Source of the DNA: an uncultured Bacteroidales bacterium
GTDB taxonomy: Bacteria > Bacteroidota > Bacteroidia > Bacteroidales > Muribaculaceae
Direction of reading: 5' to 3'
Length of the DNA: 64,000 bases
NCBI GenBank assembly: GCA_902782465.1
Contig: CACZNH010000007.1
Coordinates: 117,687-181,686 of the forward strand
The notes under the pieces are model-generated. The model saw nothing but the letters and a program-made list of their open reading frames with translations, was not told where the DNA came from and ran no database searches. The stretch's first letter is position 1. The number at the start of each line of letters is the position of its first letter. Below are positions 1-7,517 of this stretch, one piece after another. The translations under genes were made by a program, and so were the position numbers.

Positions 1-2
1 TG

Positions 3-1223
3 GACTGCTTGGCTTGCGGCAACTGCGCCGACGTCAAGAGCAAACAGCACCTCGTGGACACCAAGTCCAACGTCAAGAACTCGCAGTTCGCTCAGCCGCT
101 GTTTGAGTTCTCGGGCGCTTGCTCGGGTTGCGGTGAGACCCCCTATGTGAAGCTCATCAGCCAGTTGTTCGGTGACCGTCAGATTGTCGCCAACGCTACC
201 GGTTGCTCCTCTATCTACAGTGCATCGGTTCCCTCGACGCCTTACACCGTCAACGAGAAGGGTCACGGTCCCGCTTGGGCCAACTCCCTGTTCGAGGACT
301 TCTGTGAGTTCGGTCTGGGTATGACCATTGCCGACGAGAAGATGCGTGCACGCGTCCTGGGCTTCGTCAAGGAGGCTATCGAGGATGCTACCGTTGCTGC
401 CGACGTCAAGGCCCTCTACAAGGAGTGGGTTGAGAACTTCAACGACGGCGACAAGACCCGTGAGCTCAGCGACAAGATTCGTGAGGCCATCGAGCACAGC
501 GACAATCCCGCCGACATCAAGGTGCGTGAACTGGGTCAGTACCTGGTTAAGCGCTCGCAGTGGATTATCGGTGGTGACGGCGCCAGCTACGACATCGGCT
601 TCGGCGGTCTGGACCACGTGATTGCCAGCGGCAAGAACGTCAACATCCTCGTACTCGATACTGAGGTTTACTCCAACACCGGTGGTCAGGCCTCTAAGGC
701 TACCCCCATCGGCGCTATCGCCAAGTTTGCCGCTGCCGGTAAGCGCGTGCGCAAGAAAGACCTGGGTCTGATTGCCAGCACCTACGGCTACGTATATGCC
801 GCACAGATTGCCATGGGCGCCAACGACGCTCAGTGCCTCAAGGCCATCCGCGAGGCCGAGGCCTATGACGGTCCTTCAATCATCATCGCCTACGCTCCCT
901 GTATCAACCACGGTATCAAGGCCGGTATGGGTAAGGCTCAGGCCGAGGAGAAGGCTGCCGTTGCTTGCGGTTACTGGCACCTGTGGCGCTACAACCCGCA
1001 GCTCGAGGCCGAGGGTCAGAATCCCTTCACCCTCGACAGCCCCGCTCCCAACTGGGACGAGTTCGAGAACTTCCTCAAGGGTGAGGTGCGCTACGCATCT
1101 GTCCTGAAGCAGTATCCCGACGAGGCCGCCGAGCTGTTTGCCGCTGCCAAGGAGAACGCCCAGTGGCGTTACAACAACTACCGCCGTCTGGCCCGCCAGC
1201 AGTGGGGTGTTGCCGAGGATTGA
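3..1223 (+). CDS. nifJ: Pyruvate:ferredoxin (flavodoxin) oxidoreductase, C-terminal part (5' truncated by window edge)
   Basis: This is the C-terminal third of a single-chain PFOR, which oxidatively decarboxylates pyruvate to acetyl-CoA and CO2 and passes electrons to ferredoxin or flavodoxin in the cytoplasm. The reading frame is open from base 3 and begins with a cysteine cluster (CLACGNC) that fits the end of the ferredoxin-like domain. It is followed by a CSGCGET segment that typically holds the third cluster. The thiamine-pyrophosphate motif GDGASYDIGFGGLDH lies near bases 573-617, followed by DTEVYSNTGGQ near 658-690. A TTG near base 9 is an internal codon and not a start. The gene ends before a strong hairpin terminator. 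Known: PFOR is the main pyruvate-oxidising enzyme of Bacteroidales anaerobes. Confidence 0.95.
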   Translation, partial: DCLACGNCADVKSKQHLVDTKSNVKNSQFAQPLFEFSGACSGCGETPYVKLISQLFGDRQIVANATGCSSIYSASVPSTPYTVNEKGHGPAWANSLFEDFCEFGLGMTIADEKMRARVLGFVKEAIEDATVAADVKALYKEWVENFNDGDKTRELSDKIREAIEHSDNPADIKVRELGQYLVKRSQWIIGGDGASYDIGFGGLDHVIASGKNVNILVLDTEVYSNTGGQASKATPIGAIAKFAAAGKRVRKKDLGLIASTYGYVYAAQIAMGANDAQCLKAIREAEAYDGPSIIIAYAPCINHGIKAGMGKAQAEEKAAVACGYWHLWRYNPQLEAEGQNPFTLDSPAPNWDEFENFLKGEVRYASVLKQYPDEAAELFAAAKENAQWRYNNYRRLARQQWGVAED

Positions 1224-1224
1224 T

Positions 1225-1271
1225 CTTAGGCTCTAGGTTTTAGGCTTTAGGCTTTAGGGCCTAATAAAACC
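1225..1271. repeat. Heptamer repeat array, family A (NTTAGGC), copy 1, one arm
   Basis: Four to five imperfect copies of a TTTAGGC-like unit follow the PFOR stop codon directly. Only a remnant of an inverted right arm (CCTAA, AAAACC) is present before the terminator hairpin. The units match the arms of the larger arrays at 22839, 28769, 31127 and 36482. Confidence 0.75.
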
Positions 1272-1280
1272 CGATTTCAT

Positions 1281-1328
1281 CACGGGGCTGGAACCATCTA
1301 GACGTTCCAGCCCCGTGCTTTATTTATT
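1281..1328 (+). terminator. Intrinsic terminator of nifJ
   Basis: A perfect 14-bp stem (CACGGGGCTGGAAC at 1281-1294 with its complement at 1304-1317) closes a 9-base loop and is followed by CTTTATTTATTA. This is a strong GC-rich hairpin with a U-rich tail. Confidence 0.9.
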
Positions 1329-1435
1329 ATAATATGTGTTTCGTGAAAAGTCTTGGTATATCTTACCGTATTTGATGGAATATTCACTAAAAGGGGGAGT
1401 TTTTTGCATTTTGAGCAAAAAAATCAATAAATATG

Positions 1436-1467
1436 TTGTTCAATAATGAAAAATCTCCTTACCTTTG
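1436..1467 (+). promoter_or_regulatory. Bacteroidetes-type promoter of argR
   Basis: A TTG-containing -33 region at 1436-1440 and a -7 box TACCTTTG at 1460-1467 match the TTTG/TAnnTTTG promoter of Bacteroidetes. The predicted start of transcription is near 1474, giving a leader of about 100 bases before the argR ATG. Confidence 0.7.
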
Positions 1468-1577
1468 CAACATATAAATGAAGAGTATGCTGCACCCTTG
1501 CTCAAGGGTTATGAATTTGGGTGAAGACGTGCTGCATATTCAAATAATTAACCATAGAATTTAAGTATATATCAGTG

Positions 1578-2147
1578 ATGGAAGAAACAGTAACAAAAAA
1601 ACCAAGAAAAAAGAAAGTACTTGTGAAAAGAAAACGTGACCGCTTACAGTTGATCACTGACCTGATCAAAACGAATTGCATTGGCAGCCAGAGCGAGCTG
1701 TCCGATATGTTACGTGAGCACAACATCAATGTGACTCAAGCCACATTGTCGCGTGACCTGAAGGCCTTGAAGATTTCCAAGGTTGCCACCGACCGCAATA
1801 CTTACATGTATATCATTCCTGACAGCAACCAGTTGCAGGACAAGTTGTTGAGTATGCGTCAGACTGATGCCCATGCTGCCAAGCAGGTGGGTCTGGTATC
1901 GGTGACTTTCTCGGGAAATCTGGCTGTCATCAAGACGCGCAACGGTTATGCTCCCGGTTTGGCTTACGATATCGACATGAGCCGTCCCCCCGAAATTCTG
2001 GGCACCATCGCCGGCGCCGACACCGTAGTGGCTATCCTTGCCGAGGGTGTTACCCGTGAGCAGGCTCAGGCCGTGTTTGAGCAGTTCATGCCCAAGAACT
2101 CCCCGCACACCATCAGTTCGTTCCAAACCCCTGCCAGTGAAGAATAA
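1578..2147 (+). CDS. argR: Arginine repressor ArgR
   Basis: A 189-residue ArgR-family regulator. The N-terminal winged helix holds the recognition segment VTQATLSRDLKAL (around residue 55), a close match to the family VTQAT(V/L)SRD signature. The C-terminal hexamerisation and arginine-binding domain contains GTIAGADTVVAI. A basic KPRKKKVLVKRKR stretch precedes the winged helix. Known: ArgR senses L-arginine and represses arginine biosynthesis genes. No arginine genes adjoin it here, so its targets lie elsewhere. I chose the ATG at 1578 over the GTG three bases upstream; the sequence does not exclude the GTG. Confidence 0.9.
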   Translation: MEETVTKKPRKKKVLVKRKRDRLQLITDLIKTNCIGSQSELSDMLREHNINVTQATLSRDLKALKISKVATDRNTYMYIIPDSNQLQDKLLSMRQTDAHAAKQVGLVSVTFSGNLAVIKTRNGYAPGLAYDIDMSRPPEILGTIAGADTVVAILAEGVTREQAQAVFEQFMPKNSPHTISSFQTPASEE

Positions 2148-2320
2148 GGCTGTCGTACCGACGGCAACACTTGGGTTGTATGGCATGTGCGTGATGTAGC
2201 GTCGCATGCCAATGCTTGTGGCGCAACGGGTGGCGCCGTCTGTAGTGGATCGACCGAGGTTGTTTTGCTGGCTGGCGGCTGTTAGCCCGTAAAAGGAATT
2301 TCTCTAACATTATTATATAT
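2148..2320. other. Non-coding spacer with partial dyad symmetry between argR and ssb
   Basis: No gene was found. The first 140 bases are GC-rich and contain short inverted repeats (GGCATG with CATGCC around 2180-2210; GGCGC with GCGCC around 2220-2237). The last part is AT-rich. This could be a decayed sequence or a structured leader of ssb; nothing here decides. Confidence 0.3.
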
Positions 2321-2332
2321 ATAATCGATTAT
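2321..2332. promoter_or_regulatory. Perfect 12-bp palindrome upstream of ssb
   Basis: ATAATCGATTAT is a perfect palindrome centred 23 bases before the ssb start codon, in an AT-rich stretch. It has the size and symmetry of a dimeric regulator site, but no family was recognised. Confidence 0.3.
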
Positions 2333-2349
2333 ACCAATTATTCATTACC

Positions 2350-2727
2350 ATGTCAGTCAATAAAGTCATATTGCTCGGTCGTGTGGGTCGTGACCCGGAC
2401 GTGCGATATATTGCGCAAAACCAACCCGTGGCATCATTTACCCTCGCCACGACTGACCGTGCCTATACCAACGCTAACGGTGTGCAGGTTCCCGAGCGCA
2501 CCGAGTGGCACAACATCGTCATGTGGGGCAAGAACGCCGAAATTGCAGAGCGTTACATCCGCAAGGGGACACAGATTTATCTGGAGGGCCGCCTGCGCAC
2601 CCGTGCCTGGGAAGACCGTAACCAGGTGAAGCGTTTCACGACAGAGATTTATGTAGATAATTTTGAGCTACTGGCTCGCCCAACGACAGCGGCTGCTCCA
2701 AACCCACAGCAGCCTGCTGCACAATAA
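2350..2727 (+). CDS. ssb: Single-stranded DNA-binding protein, short form
   Basis: A 125-residue SSB with one OB fold. The start MSVNKVILLGRVGRDPDVRY and the segments TEWHNIVMWGKNAEIAERYI and KGTQIYLEGRLRTRAWED are characteristic of bacterial SSBs. It binds single-stranded DNA as a tetramer during replication and repair. The protein ends in a short Ala/Pro/Gln-rich tail (PQQPAAQ) and lacks the acidic DDDIPF-like C-terminal tip that recruits partner proteins in most SSBs, so it may be a secondary SSB. It is followed by a hairpin terminator shared with the convergent manC gene. Confidence 0.93.
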   Translation: MSVNKVILLGRVGRDPDVRYIAQNQPVASFTLATTDRAYTNANGVQVPERTEWHNIVMWGKNAEIAERYIRKGTQIYLEGRLRTRAWEDRNQVKRFTTEIYVDNFELLARPTTAAAPNPQQPAAQ

Positions 2728-2731
2728 AATA

Positions 2732-2767
2732 AGTATCGCAAGTCATTGACTTGCGATACTTTGTATT
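2732..2767. terminator. Bidirectional terminator between ssb and manC
   Basis: A 14-bp perfect palindromic stem (AGTATCGCAAGTCA at 2732-2745 and its complement at 2747-2760) is followed by TTTGTATTT on the plus strand and preceded by an A-run that serves the minus strand. The same AAGTATCGCA/TGCGATACTT stem recurs at 23948-23978. Confidence 0.85.
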
Positions 2768-2778
2768 TAAGGCTGGAG

Positions 2779-3858
2779 TTAGAGGTATTTGTCGCCGAAC
2801 TTGGATTTTACCTCGTTGACGTACTGCTTGATTTTCTGTTCCTCTTCCAGAGGGACGATGAGCAGAGCATCGTCCACGTCGGCAACGATGTAACCCTCCA
2901 GACCTGATGCCACCACCAGCTTGTCGCCCTTGATGGCGACAATGTTGTTATGGCTGTTGAACATGAGCGCCTTGCAGTTCTGGGTCACGTTGCCGGCGCT
3001 GTTCTTGGGCGATATCTCATACAATGAGCGCCACGTTCCCAAGTCATTCCATCCGAAGTCCACAGTCTCAACATAGACGTTGCGCGCCTTTTCCATGACG
3101 GCAAAGTCGATGCTGATGCTGGGGCAGGCCTCAAAGTTGGCGTTGATGTAGGCTTTCTCTTGCGGGGTACCGAAGTATTCCTTACCGCGCTCGAAGATGG
3201 TCACCACGTCGGGGGCAAAGGTGTTCAAGGCGTTGAGGATGCTGTCGGCACTCCAGAAAAACATGCCTGAGTTCCAGTAAAACTCCCCGGACTCGAGGAA
3301 GACTTGTGCCAGGTCTTCGTTGGGTTTCTCGGTAAAGGTCTTCACCTCCGAGAAATTGCCTTGAACGACATCACCCACTTGAATGTATCCGTATCCCGTC
3401 TCGGGGCGGCTGGGTTTGATGCCCATCGTGACCAGGGCGTCACGACCCTCGATAAAATCAAAGGCATCGTGCACGCTCTGCCTGTATTTCCCCTCGTTGA
3501 TGATGAGGTGGTCGCTGGGTGCGACCATCATCTTGGCATCAGGGTTGATGGCCTTGATGTGGTGTGCCGCCCACGCGATGCAGGGGGCGGTGTTGCGGCG
3601 TGCCGGCTCAAGAAGTATCTGTTTGCTGTTGATTTCTGGGAGCTGTTCCCTGATGAGCGGCTCATAGCTCTCGTTGGTGAGGAGCAGAATGTTGGCAAGG
3701 GGCACAATGCCGTTCAGCCTGTCCACTGCGGTTTGCAGCAGACTGCGTCCCGTGCCGAAGAAGTCAATGAACTGCTTGGGCATAGCCGACTTGCTGAAAG
3801 GCCAAAAGCGGCTGCCAACGCCGCCGCACATGATTACGCAATATCTGTTGTTGTCCAT
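2779..3858 (-). CDS. manC: Mannose-1-phosphate guanylyltransferase
   Basis: A 359-residue nucleotidyltransferase that makes GDP-mannose from mannose-1-phosphate and GTP for surface glycans and GDP-fucose. The N-terminal MCGGVGSRFWPFSKSAMPKQF region (residues about 9-30) matches the GGxGxRLWPLSRxxxPKQF signature, and FTEKP and EFYWNSGMFFW are the expected internal motifs. The type II isomerase domain of bifunctional AlgA/ManC proteins is absent, giving the usual short Bacteroidetes form. I chose the ATG at 3858 because the predicted promoter box lies at 3913-3920, which would put the longer start at 3915 upstream of transcription. Confidence 0.92.
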   Translation of the reverse strand: MDNNRYCVIMCGGVGSRFWPFSKSAMPKQFIDFFGTGRSLLQTAVDRLNGIVPLANILLLTNESYEPLIREQLPEINSKQILLEPARRNTAPCIAWAAHHIKAINPDAKMMVAPSDHLIINEGKYRQSVHDAFDFIEGRDALVTMGIKPSRPETGYGYIQVGDVVQGNFSEVKTFTEKPNEDLAQVFLESGEFYWNSGMFFWSADSILNALNTFAPDVVTIFERGKEYFGTPQEKAYINANFEACPSISIDFAVMEKARNVYVETVDFGWNDLGTWRSLYEISPKNSAGNVTQNCKALMFNSHNNIVAIKGDKLVVASGLEGYIVADVDDALLIVPLEEEQKIKQYVNEVKSKFGDKYL

Positions 3859-3912
3859 TTTGCTGGAATTAAAGGATTGTTGTTGTCCACAGACGTGTGG
3901 TCTAGCTGTGGG

Positions 3913-3920
3913 CAAAGATA
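3913..3920 (-). promoter_or_regulatory. -7 box of the manC promoter
   Basis: Read on the minus strand this is TATCTTTG, a match to TAnnTTTG. Transcription would begin near 3906, about 48 bases before the chosen manC ATG. Its upstream part runs into TTTTAAG-like repeat units at 3927-3961. Confidence 0.65.
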
Positions 3921-4075
3921 CAAATAAAGTTTTAAGTTCTAAGTCGTTGGTTTTAAGTTTTTGCGCCCGGCGGGGGCGATATCACGGAGAGCGGTAAAAG
4001 ATAAGGCATGCGCTTATGCTTCCTGGCGACATGAGGTAGCCGGGAGGCGGCGCATTTCAGTGTTTTTGTGCCTTA

Positions 4076-4540
4076 TTAGTCATCGAAATAGATGGGCAGT
4101 GTGCGGTTGATGCTTTGCTCCAGCGAGATGAGCGTCTCGGTGGCAGCGACACCGTCGATGTGCTGGATGCGGTCATTGACCAGCGACATCAGGTGCTCGT
4201 TGTCACGGGCATAGACCTTAATCATCATGGTAAAGTGTCCTGTGGTGAAGTGGCACTCGACTACTTCCTTGATTTTCAAGAGTTCAGGTACTACGGTACG
4301 ATACATGGAGCCACGTTCGAGCGTGAGGCCGATAAAAGTGCAAGTGGAATAACCCAGCATCTTGGGATTCACGTTGTATCCCGAGCCAGTAATGACACCG
4401 TCGTCGATGAGGCGCTGGATGCGCTGATGAACCGCAGCCCTGGAGACACCGCACACCTGTGCGACATCCTTGCTGGGGATGCGGGCGTTGTTCATGACGA
4501 TTTCCAGAATCTTCTTGTCCAGATTATCAATTTTTTCCAT
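4076..4540 (-). CDS. Lrp/AsnC family transcriptional regulator
   Basis: A 154-residue regulator of the feast/famine family. The N-terminal LDKKILEIVMNNARIPSKDVAQVCGVSRAAVHQRIQRL region is the AsnC-type winged helix-turn-helix (residues about 7-45). The rest is the ligand-binding RAM domain, ending in TETLISLEQSINRTLPI. Such proteins assemble as dimers to octamers and respond to amino acids. Its lysA neighbour (same strand, upstream) makes amino-acid control plausible, but that is inference. Confidence 0.93.
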   Translation of the reverse strand: MEKIDNLDKKILEIVMNNARIPSKDVAQVCGVSRAAVHQRIQRLIDDGVITGSGYNVNPKMLGYSTCTFIGLTLERGSMYRTVVPELLKIKEVVECHFTTGHFTMMIKVYARDNEHLMSLVNDRIQHIDGVAATETLISLEQSINRTLPIYFDD

Positions 4541-4564
4541 GAGATTACGATTATTTAGTCATCG

Positions 4565-4572
4565 CAAATGTA
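4565..4572 (-). promoter_or_regulatory. -7 box of the Lrp-family gene promoter
   Basis: On the minus strand this reads TACATTTG, a match to TAnnTTTG, 25 bases before the ATG. The leader would be about 18 bases. Confidence 0.6.
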
Positions 4573-4665
4573 ACATTAATTTTTGATGTTGCTATAGAAA
4601 ACGGTAAAATTTTTGTGTTTTTTTGTGTTTTTTTTCTCTACAGGGTGTTTTTTGGTGGCAATTTG

Positions 4666-5844
4666 TCAATTTTCGGGCGCAGGGCAGCATACACAGGCAG
4701 GAAGTGGCCGCATATTGTAGCACGAGGCCATGGATTCACCATAGGCGCCTGCCGAACGGATGGCGAGAATGTCACCCCTACGTGTCAATGGCAGGTGGCA
4801 ATCGGTGGCAAATACATCTGAGGACTCACAGACAGGTCCTGCCACTTCATAGGTCTCACATGCACGCTCATTGCTGGTGAGGTTTTGAATCACATGGTGC
4901 GCTCCATACAGGGCAGGGCGTATCAGGTCGTTCATTCCGGCGTCAATCAGTGCGAATTTTTTGCCCTTGTTTTCCTTGATATATACTACCCTGGAAATCA
5001 GTGTGCCACAGGATGCTACGATGGCGCGGCCCAGCTCAAAATGAATCGGCATACCGTGGAGTGGGGCCAGTCCCTTTTTAAATGTGTCGAAGTAATCCCT
5101 GAAAGGGGCAAAGGGGTGTTCGTCGGGGGAGGAATAGTCGATTCCCAGACCTCCGCCCACGTTGATGTGTTCGAAGTGAATGCCCAGCCTGTTGTAACGC
5201 TCCACCATGTGGTTGATTGTGTCACAAAGCATGACAAACGGCTGCATCTGAGTGATTTGCGAACCGATGTGGAAATGAAGTCCCAGCAGTTTGACATGAT
5301 TCATCCGCTGGGAGAGGTCTATCACGGAATCCAGTTCGTCCATGGCGATGCCAAACTTGTTGGCGGCAGTGCCGGTGGTGATGAAGCGGTGGGTGTGCGC
5401 ATCAATATCGGGGTTGACCCTGAAGGCAACCGGAGCCGTCTTGCCCATCTTACCGGCAATGTCATTGATGACCTGCAGCTCGGCGGAGCTCTCCACGTTG
5501 AAGCATCCGATGCCACACTCCAGACCCAACTGGATTTCCCAGTCGGTCTTCGCCACGCCCGAGAAGTTGATGTTTTCAGCCTTGAAACCATTGTTGAGAG
5601 CTACACGGATTTCGCCTCCGCTCACGACATCTGCCCCTAGTCCACTATGTGCTATGGTGCTGAGAATGTGAGGATTGCTGTTGGCCTTGATGGCATAGTG
5701 CACCACATAGGGAGCTCCTGCCGTTTCCTGGAGAATCCGGCCAATTGTCCTGTTGAGCAGGTTCATGTCATAGCAGTAAAACGGGGTGGGCGTCTGCTCG
5801 ATGACGTCCATGTCAAATCCGTGTCGTCTCAGTTGGTTAACCAT
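4666..5844 (-). CDS. lysA: Diaminopimelate decarboxylase
   Basis: A 392-residue PLP enzyme of alanine-racemase-like fold that converts meso-diaminopimelate to L-lysine. YAIKANSN (K53) carries the PLP lysine. HFHIGSQ, GGGLGIDYSS and ELGRAIVASCGTL are the expected PLP-phosphate and glycine-rich segments; CESSDVFATD and SAGAYGESMASCYNMRP form the C-terminal active-site part. The tail after NMRPLPA is short and cysteine-rich (CVCCPAPEN) rather than the usual hydrophobic EVL-like end. I chose the ATG at 5844 because the promoter box at 5868-5875 would put the other candidate (5865) at or before the transcript start. Confidence 0.93.
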   Translation of the reverse strand: MVNQLRRHGFDMDVIEQTPTPFYCYDMNLLNRTIGRILQETAGAPYVVHYAIKANSNPHILSTIAHSGLGADVVSGGEIRVALNNGFKAENINFSGVAKTDWEIQLGLECGIGCFNVESSAELQVINDIAGKMGKTAPVAFRVNPDIDAHTHRFITTGTAANKFGIAMDELDSVIDLSQRMNHVKLLGLHFHIGSQITQMQPFVMLCDTINHMVERYNRLGIHFEHINVGGGLGIDYSSPDEHPFAPFRDYFDTFKKGLAPLHGMPIHFELGRAIVASCGTLISRVVYIKENKGKKFALIDAGMNDLIRPALYGAHHVIQNLTSNERACETYEVAGPVCESSDVFATDCHLPLTRRGDILAIRSAGAYGESMASCYNMRPLPACVCCPAPEN

Positions 5845-5867
5845 AGTCCTTTCTACATTTTGCATCG

Positions 5868-5875
5868 CAAAAGTA
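5868..5875 (-). promoter_or_regulatory. -7 box of the lysA promoter
   Basis: On the minus strand this reads TACTTTTG, matching TAnnTTTG. The predicted transcript start near 5862 almost coincides with an upstream in-frame ATG at 5865, which supports the internal start at 5844. Confidence 0.6.
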
Positions 5876-6062
5876 TTGATTATTATTCTAAAATAATATA
5901 TCTAATCTATAAAAAATATTAAAATTAATCATTTCTTATTGATTATCAGGGCAGAAGGTATGTAGAGCCTTTTTTCACCAATCAATCATTGAAGTGGGTG
6001 GTTTTGCACTTGTAAATTATTGACAAATATTTATAAATAGTTGATTATCAGTATGGATAAAG

Positions 6063-6085
6063 TTATTAACAAGGGCTGTTAATAA
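6063..6085. promoter_or_regulatory. Inverted repeat upstream of the dcw promoter, possible operator
   Basis: TTATTAAC at 6063-6070 and GTTAATAA at 6078-6085 are perfect inverted arms 7 bases apart, about 38 bases upstream of the -33 region. It lacks a U-run of terminator type and lies between divergent promoters, so a regulator site is more likely than a terminator. Confidence 0.35.
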
Positions 6086-6122
6086 AAAATAACTTTTTGA
6101 TTGTAAATTCTAGCGTTTGGAA

Positions 6123-6155
6123 TTGCAAATTATCAAAAAAAATGTTGTACCTTTG
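6123..6155 (+). promoter_or_regulatory. Promoter of the dcw cluster
   Basis: A TTG element at 6123-6125 and a -7 box TACCTTTG at 6148-6155 fit the Bacteroidetes promoter. The predicted leader to rsmH is about 45 bases. No other strong promoter was seen until after ftsZ, so the cluster may be one long transcript. Confidence 0.65.
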
Positions 6156-6208
6156 AAGTCCCCAAAAAATAGGGGTGCGGCAAAACATCACACAACACAA
6201 TAAAAGCA

Positions 6209-7117
6209 ATGGAAAACCCTGTGTATCACATACCTGCATTGCTCAACGAGAGCATTGAGGGGCTAGCCATCAAGCCCGATGGCACCTACGTTGACGTCAC
6301 CTTTGGCGGTGGCGGCCACAGCCGTGCCATTATGAGTCATTTGGGGCCTCACGGCCGCCTAGTGGGGATGGATCAGGACGCTGATGCTCTTGCCAATAGC
6401 CTCAATGACCCGAGATTTACATTTGCACACGGCAATTTTGCCTACCTCAAGAATTTTGTGAGGTATTACGGCATTTCGGGTGTTGATGGCATTTTGGCCG
6501 ACCTGGGTGTCTCTTTCCATCACTTTGACAGTGTGGAACGCGGCTTTACTTTCCGCGCCGACGCCCCGCTGGACATGCGCATGAACCGTAGTGCCGCTTT
6601 CAGCGCTCGCGACCTGCTCAACACCTACAGCGAGGAGCGACTTGCCGACGTGTTGTACCTCTATGGTGAGCTTCGTCAGTCGCGGCGGTTGGCCTCGGCC
6701 ATCGTCAAGTCACGTCCGCTCTCGACAACAGGCGAACTGGTGGCTGCAGTCCGTCCGTTGCTCAAGGCCTCACAGGAGAAGAAAGAGCTGTCGATGGTGT
6801 TCCAGGCCTTGCGCATCGAGGTCAACGGAGAGCTTGACGCGCTGCGCAAATTGTTGTCACAGTCGCTTGAGGTGCTCAACCCCGGTGGCCGTCTCGCAAT
6901 CATCACCTATCACTCCCTTGAGGACCGCCTGGTGAAGAACTTCATGCGCACGGGCAACGTCGAGGGCAAGCAGGAGAAGGACTTCTATGGCCGTGTGAAC
7001 TCACCGCTGCGCTTGGTGAACAACAAGGTCATCGCCCCCGATGCCGAGGAGGTCGAGCGCAATCCCCGCAGCCGCAGTGCCAAGCTGCGCGTTGCCGAAT
7101 TAATAAATGGAAATTAG
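6209..7117 (+). CDS. rsmH: 16S rRNA (cytosine(1402)-N(4))-methyltransferase
   Basis: A 302-residue SAM-dependent methyltransferase (MraW/RsmH) that methylates C1402 in the ribosomal P site. The start YHIPALLNESIEGL, the SAM-binding VDVTFGGGGHS, GILADLGVSFHHFD, RGFTFRADAPLDMRM and LAIITYHSLEDRLVKNF are hallmark segments of the family. It is the first gene of the dcw cluster and is followed, 25 bases downstream, by the ftsL-like gene. The usual upstream mraZ is missing. Confidence 0.96.
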   Translation: MENPVYHIPALLNESIEGLAIKPDGTYVDVTFGGGGHSRAIMSHLGPHGRLVGMDQDADALANSLNDPRFTFAHGNFAYLKNFVRYYGISGVDGILADLGVSFHHFDSVERGFTFRADAPLDMRMNRSAAFSARDLLNTYSEERLADVLYLYGELRQSRRLASAIVKSRPLSTTGELVAAVRPLLKASQEKKELSMVFQALRIEVNGELDALRKLLSQSLEVLNPGGRLAIITYHSLEDRLVKNFMRTGNVEGKQEKDFYGRVNSPLRLVNNKVIAPDAEEVERNPRSRSAKLRVAELINGN

Positions 7118-7142
7118 GGACCAGAAATCAGAAACTACCATA

Positions 7143-7490
7143 ATGAGTGAGAAGAGAAACCATACGACATCAACAGGCAAGAAGGCGGGCAAGGACATCA
7201 TCCAGGGCCGTTTCTTCTCCCTGGACTTTTTCAAGCGCAATGCCGTTTACATCATTGCGCTGGTGGTGATGGCGCTTGCCTACATCGCCAACAAGTTTGT
7301 GTGCCAGAGCAGTATGCAGGAGGTGCTGTCGTTGCGCACTGAACTAGCCAACGCCCAGACCGACCTCGTCAACTCGAGTGCCGCCTACAACTCGATGATA
7401 CGCGAGAGTGAGATGACCAAGCTCATGCAGGCGAAGAACATCGATTTGAGTGCTCCCCTTGACCCCCCGTATGTGTTGCACGGCAAGTAA
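7143..7490 (+). CDS. ftsL: FtsL-like cell division protein
   Basis: A 115-residue bitopic membrane protein between rsmH and ftsI, the canonical ftsL position. A basic cytoplasmic segment is followed by one membrane helix (NAVYIIALVVMALAYIANKF, about residues 36-55) and a periplasmic helix (QEVLSLRTELANAQTDLVNSS) suited to coiled-coil pairing. Position and topology support FtsL; sequence alone is weak, as is usual for this family. I chose the ATG at 7143; an in-frame ATG at 7107 overlaps rsmH and would add 12 polar residues. Confidence 0.8.
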   Translation: MSEKRNHTTSTGKKAGKDIIQGRFFSLDFFKRNAVYIIALVVMALAYIANKFVCQSSMQEVLSLRTELANAQTDLVNSSAAYNSMIRESEMTKLMQAKNIDLSAPLDPPYVLHGK

Positions 7491-7517
7491 TCGTTCCACT
7501 AATCCAGCTTCACGACA

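Larger units (their letters stand above)
5876..6208. other. Divergent regulatory region lysA / dcw cluster
   Basis: This AT-rich gap between divergent genes contains no credible open reading frame. It is too short for mraZ, which often precedes rsmH. It holds an inverted repeat (6063-6085), the dcw promoter (6123-6155) and a small hairpin (CCCC/GGGG around 6160-6176) in the predicted rsmH leader. No heptamer arrays are present. Confidence 0.6.

Noticed and set aside
1575-1577. GTG as the start of argR
   Set aside because: An ATG follows immediately, and adding one residue changes nothing; ATG is the more likely start, though GTG cannot be excluded.
6061-6072. DnaA-box-like sequence (TTATTAACA) and a replication origin in the lysA/rsmH gap
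   Set aside because: Only one imperfect box, no cluster, and no dnaA, dnaN or gyrB nearby.
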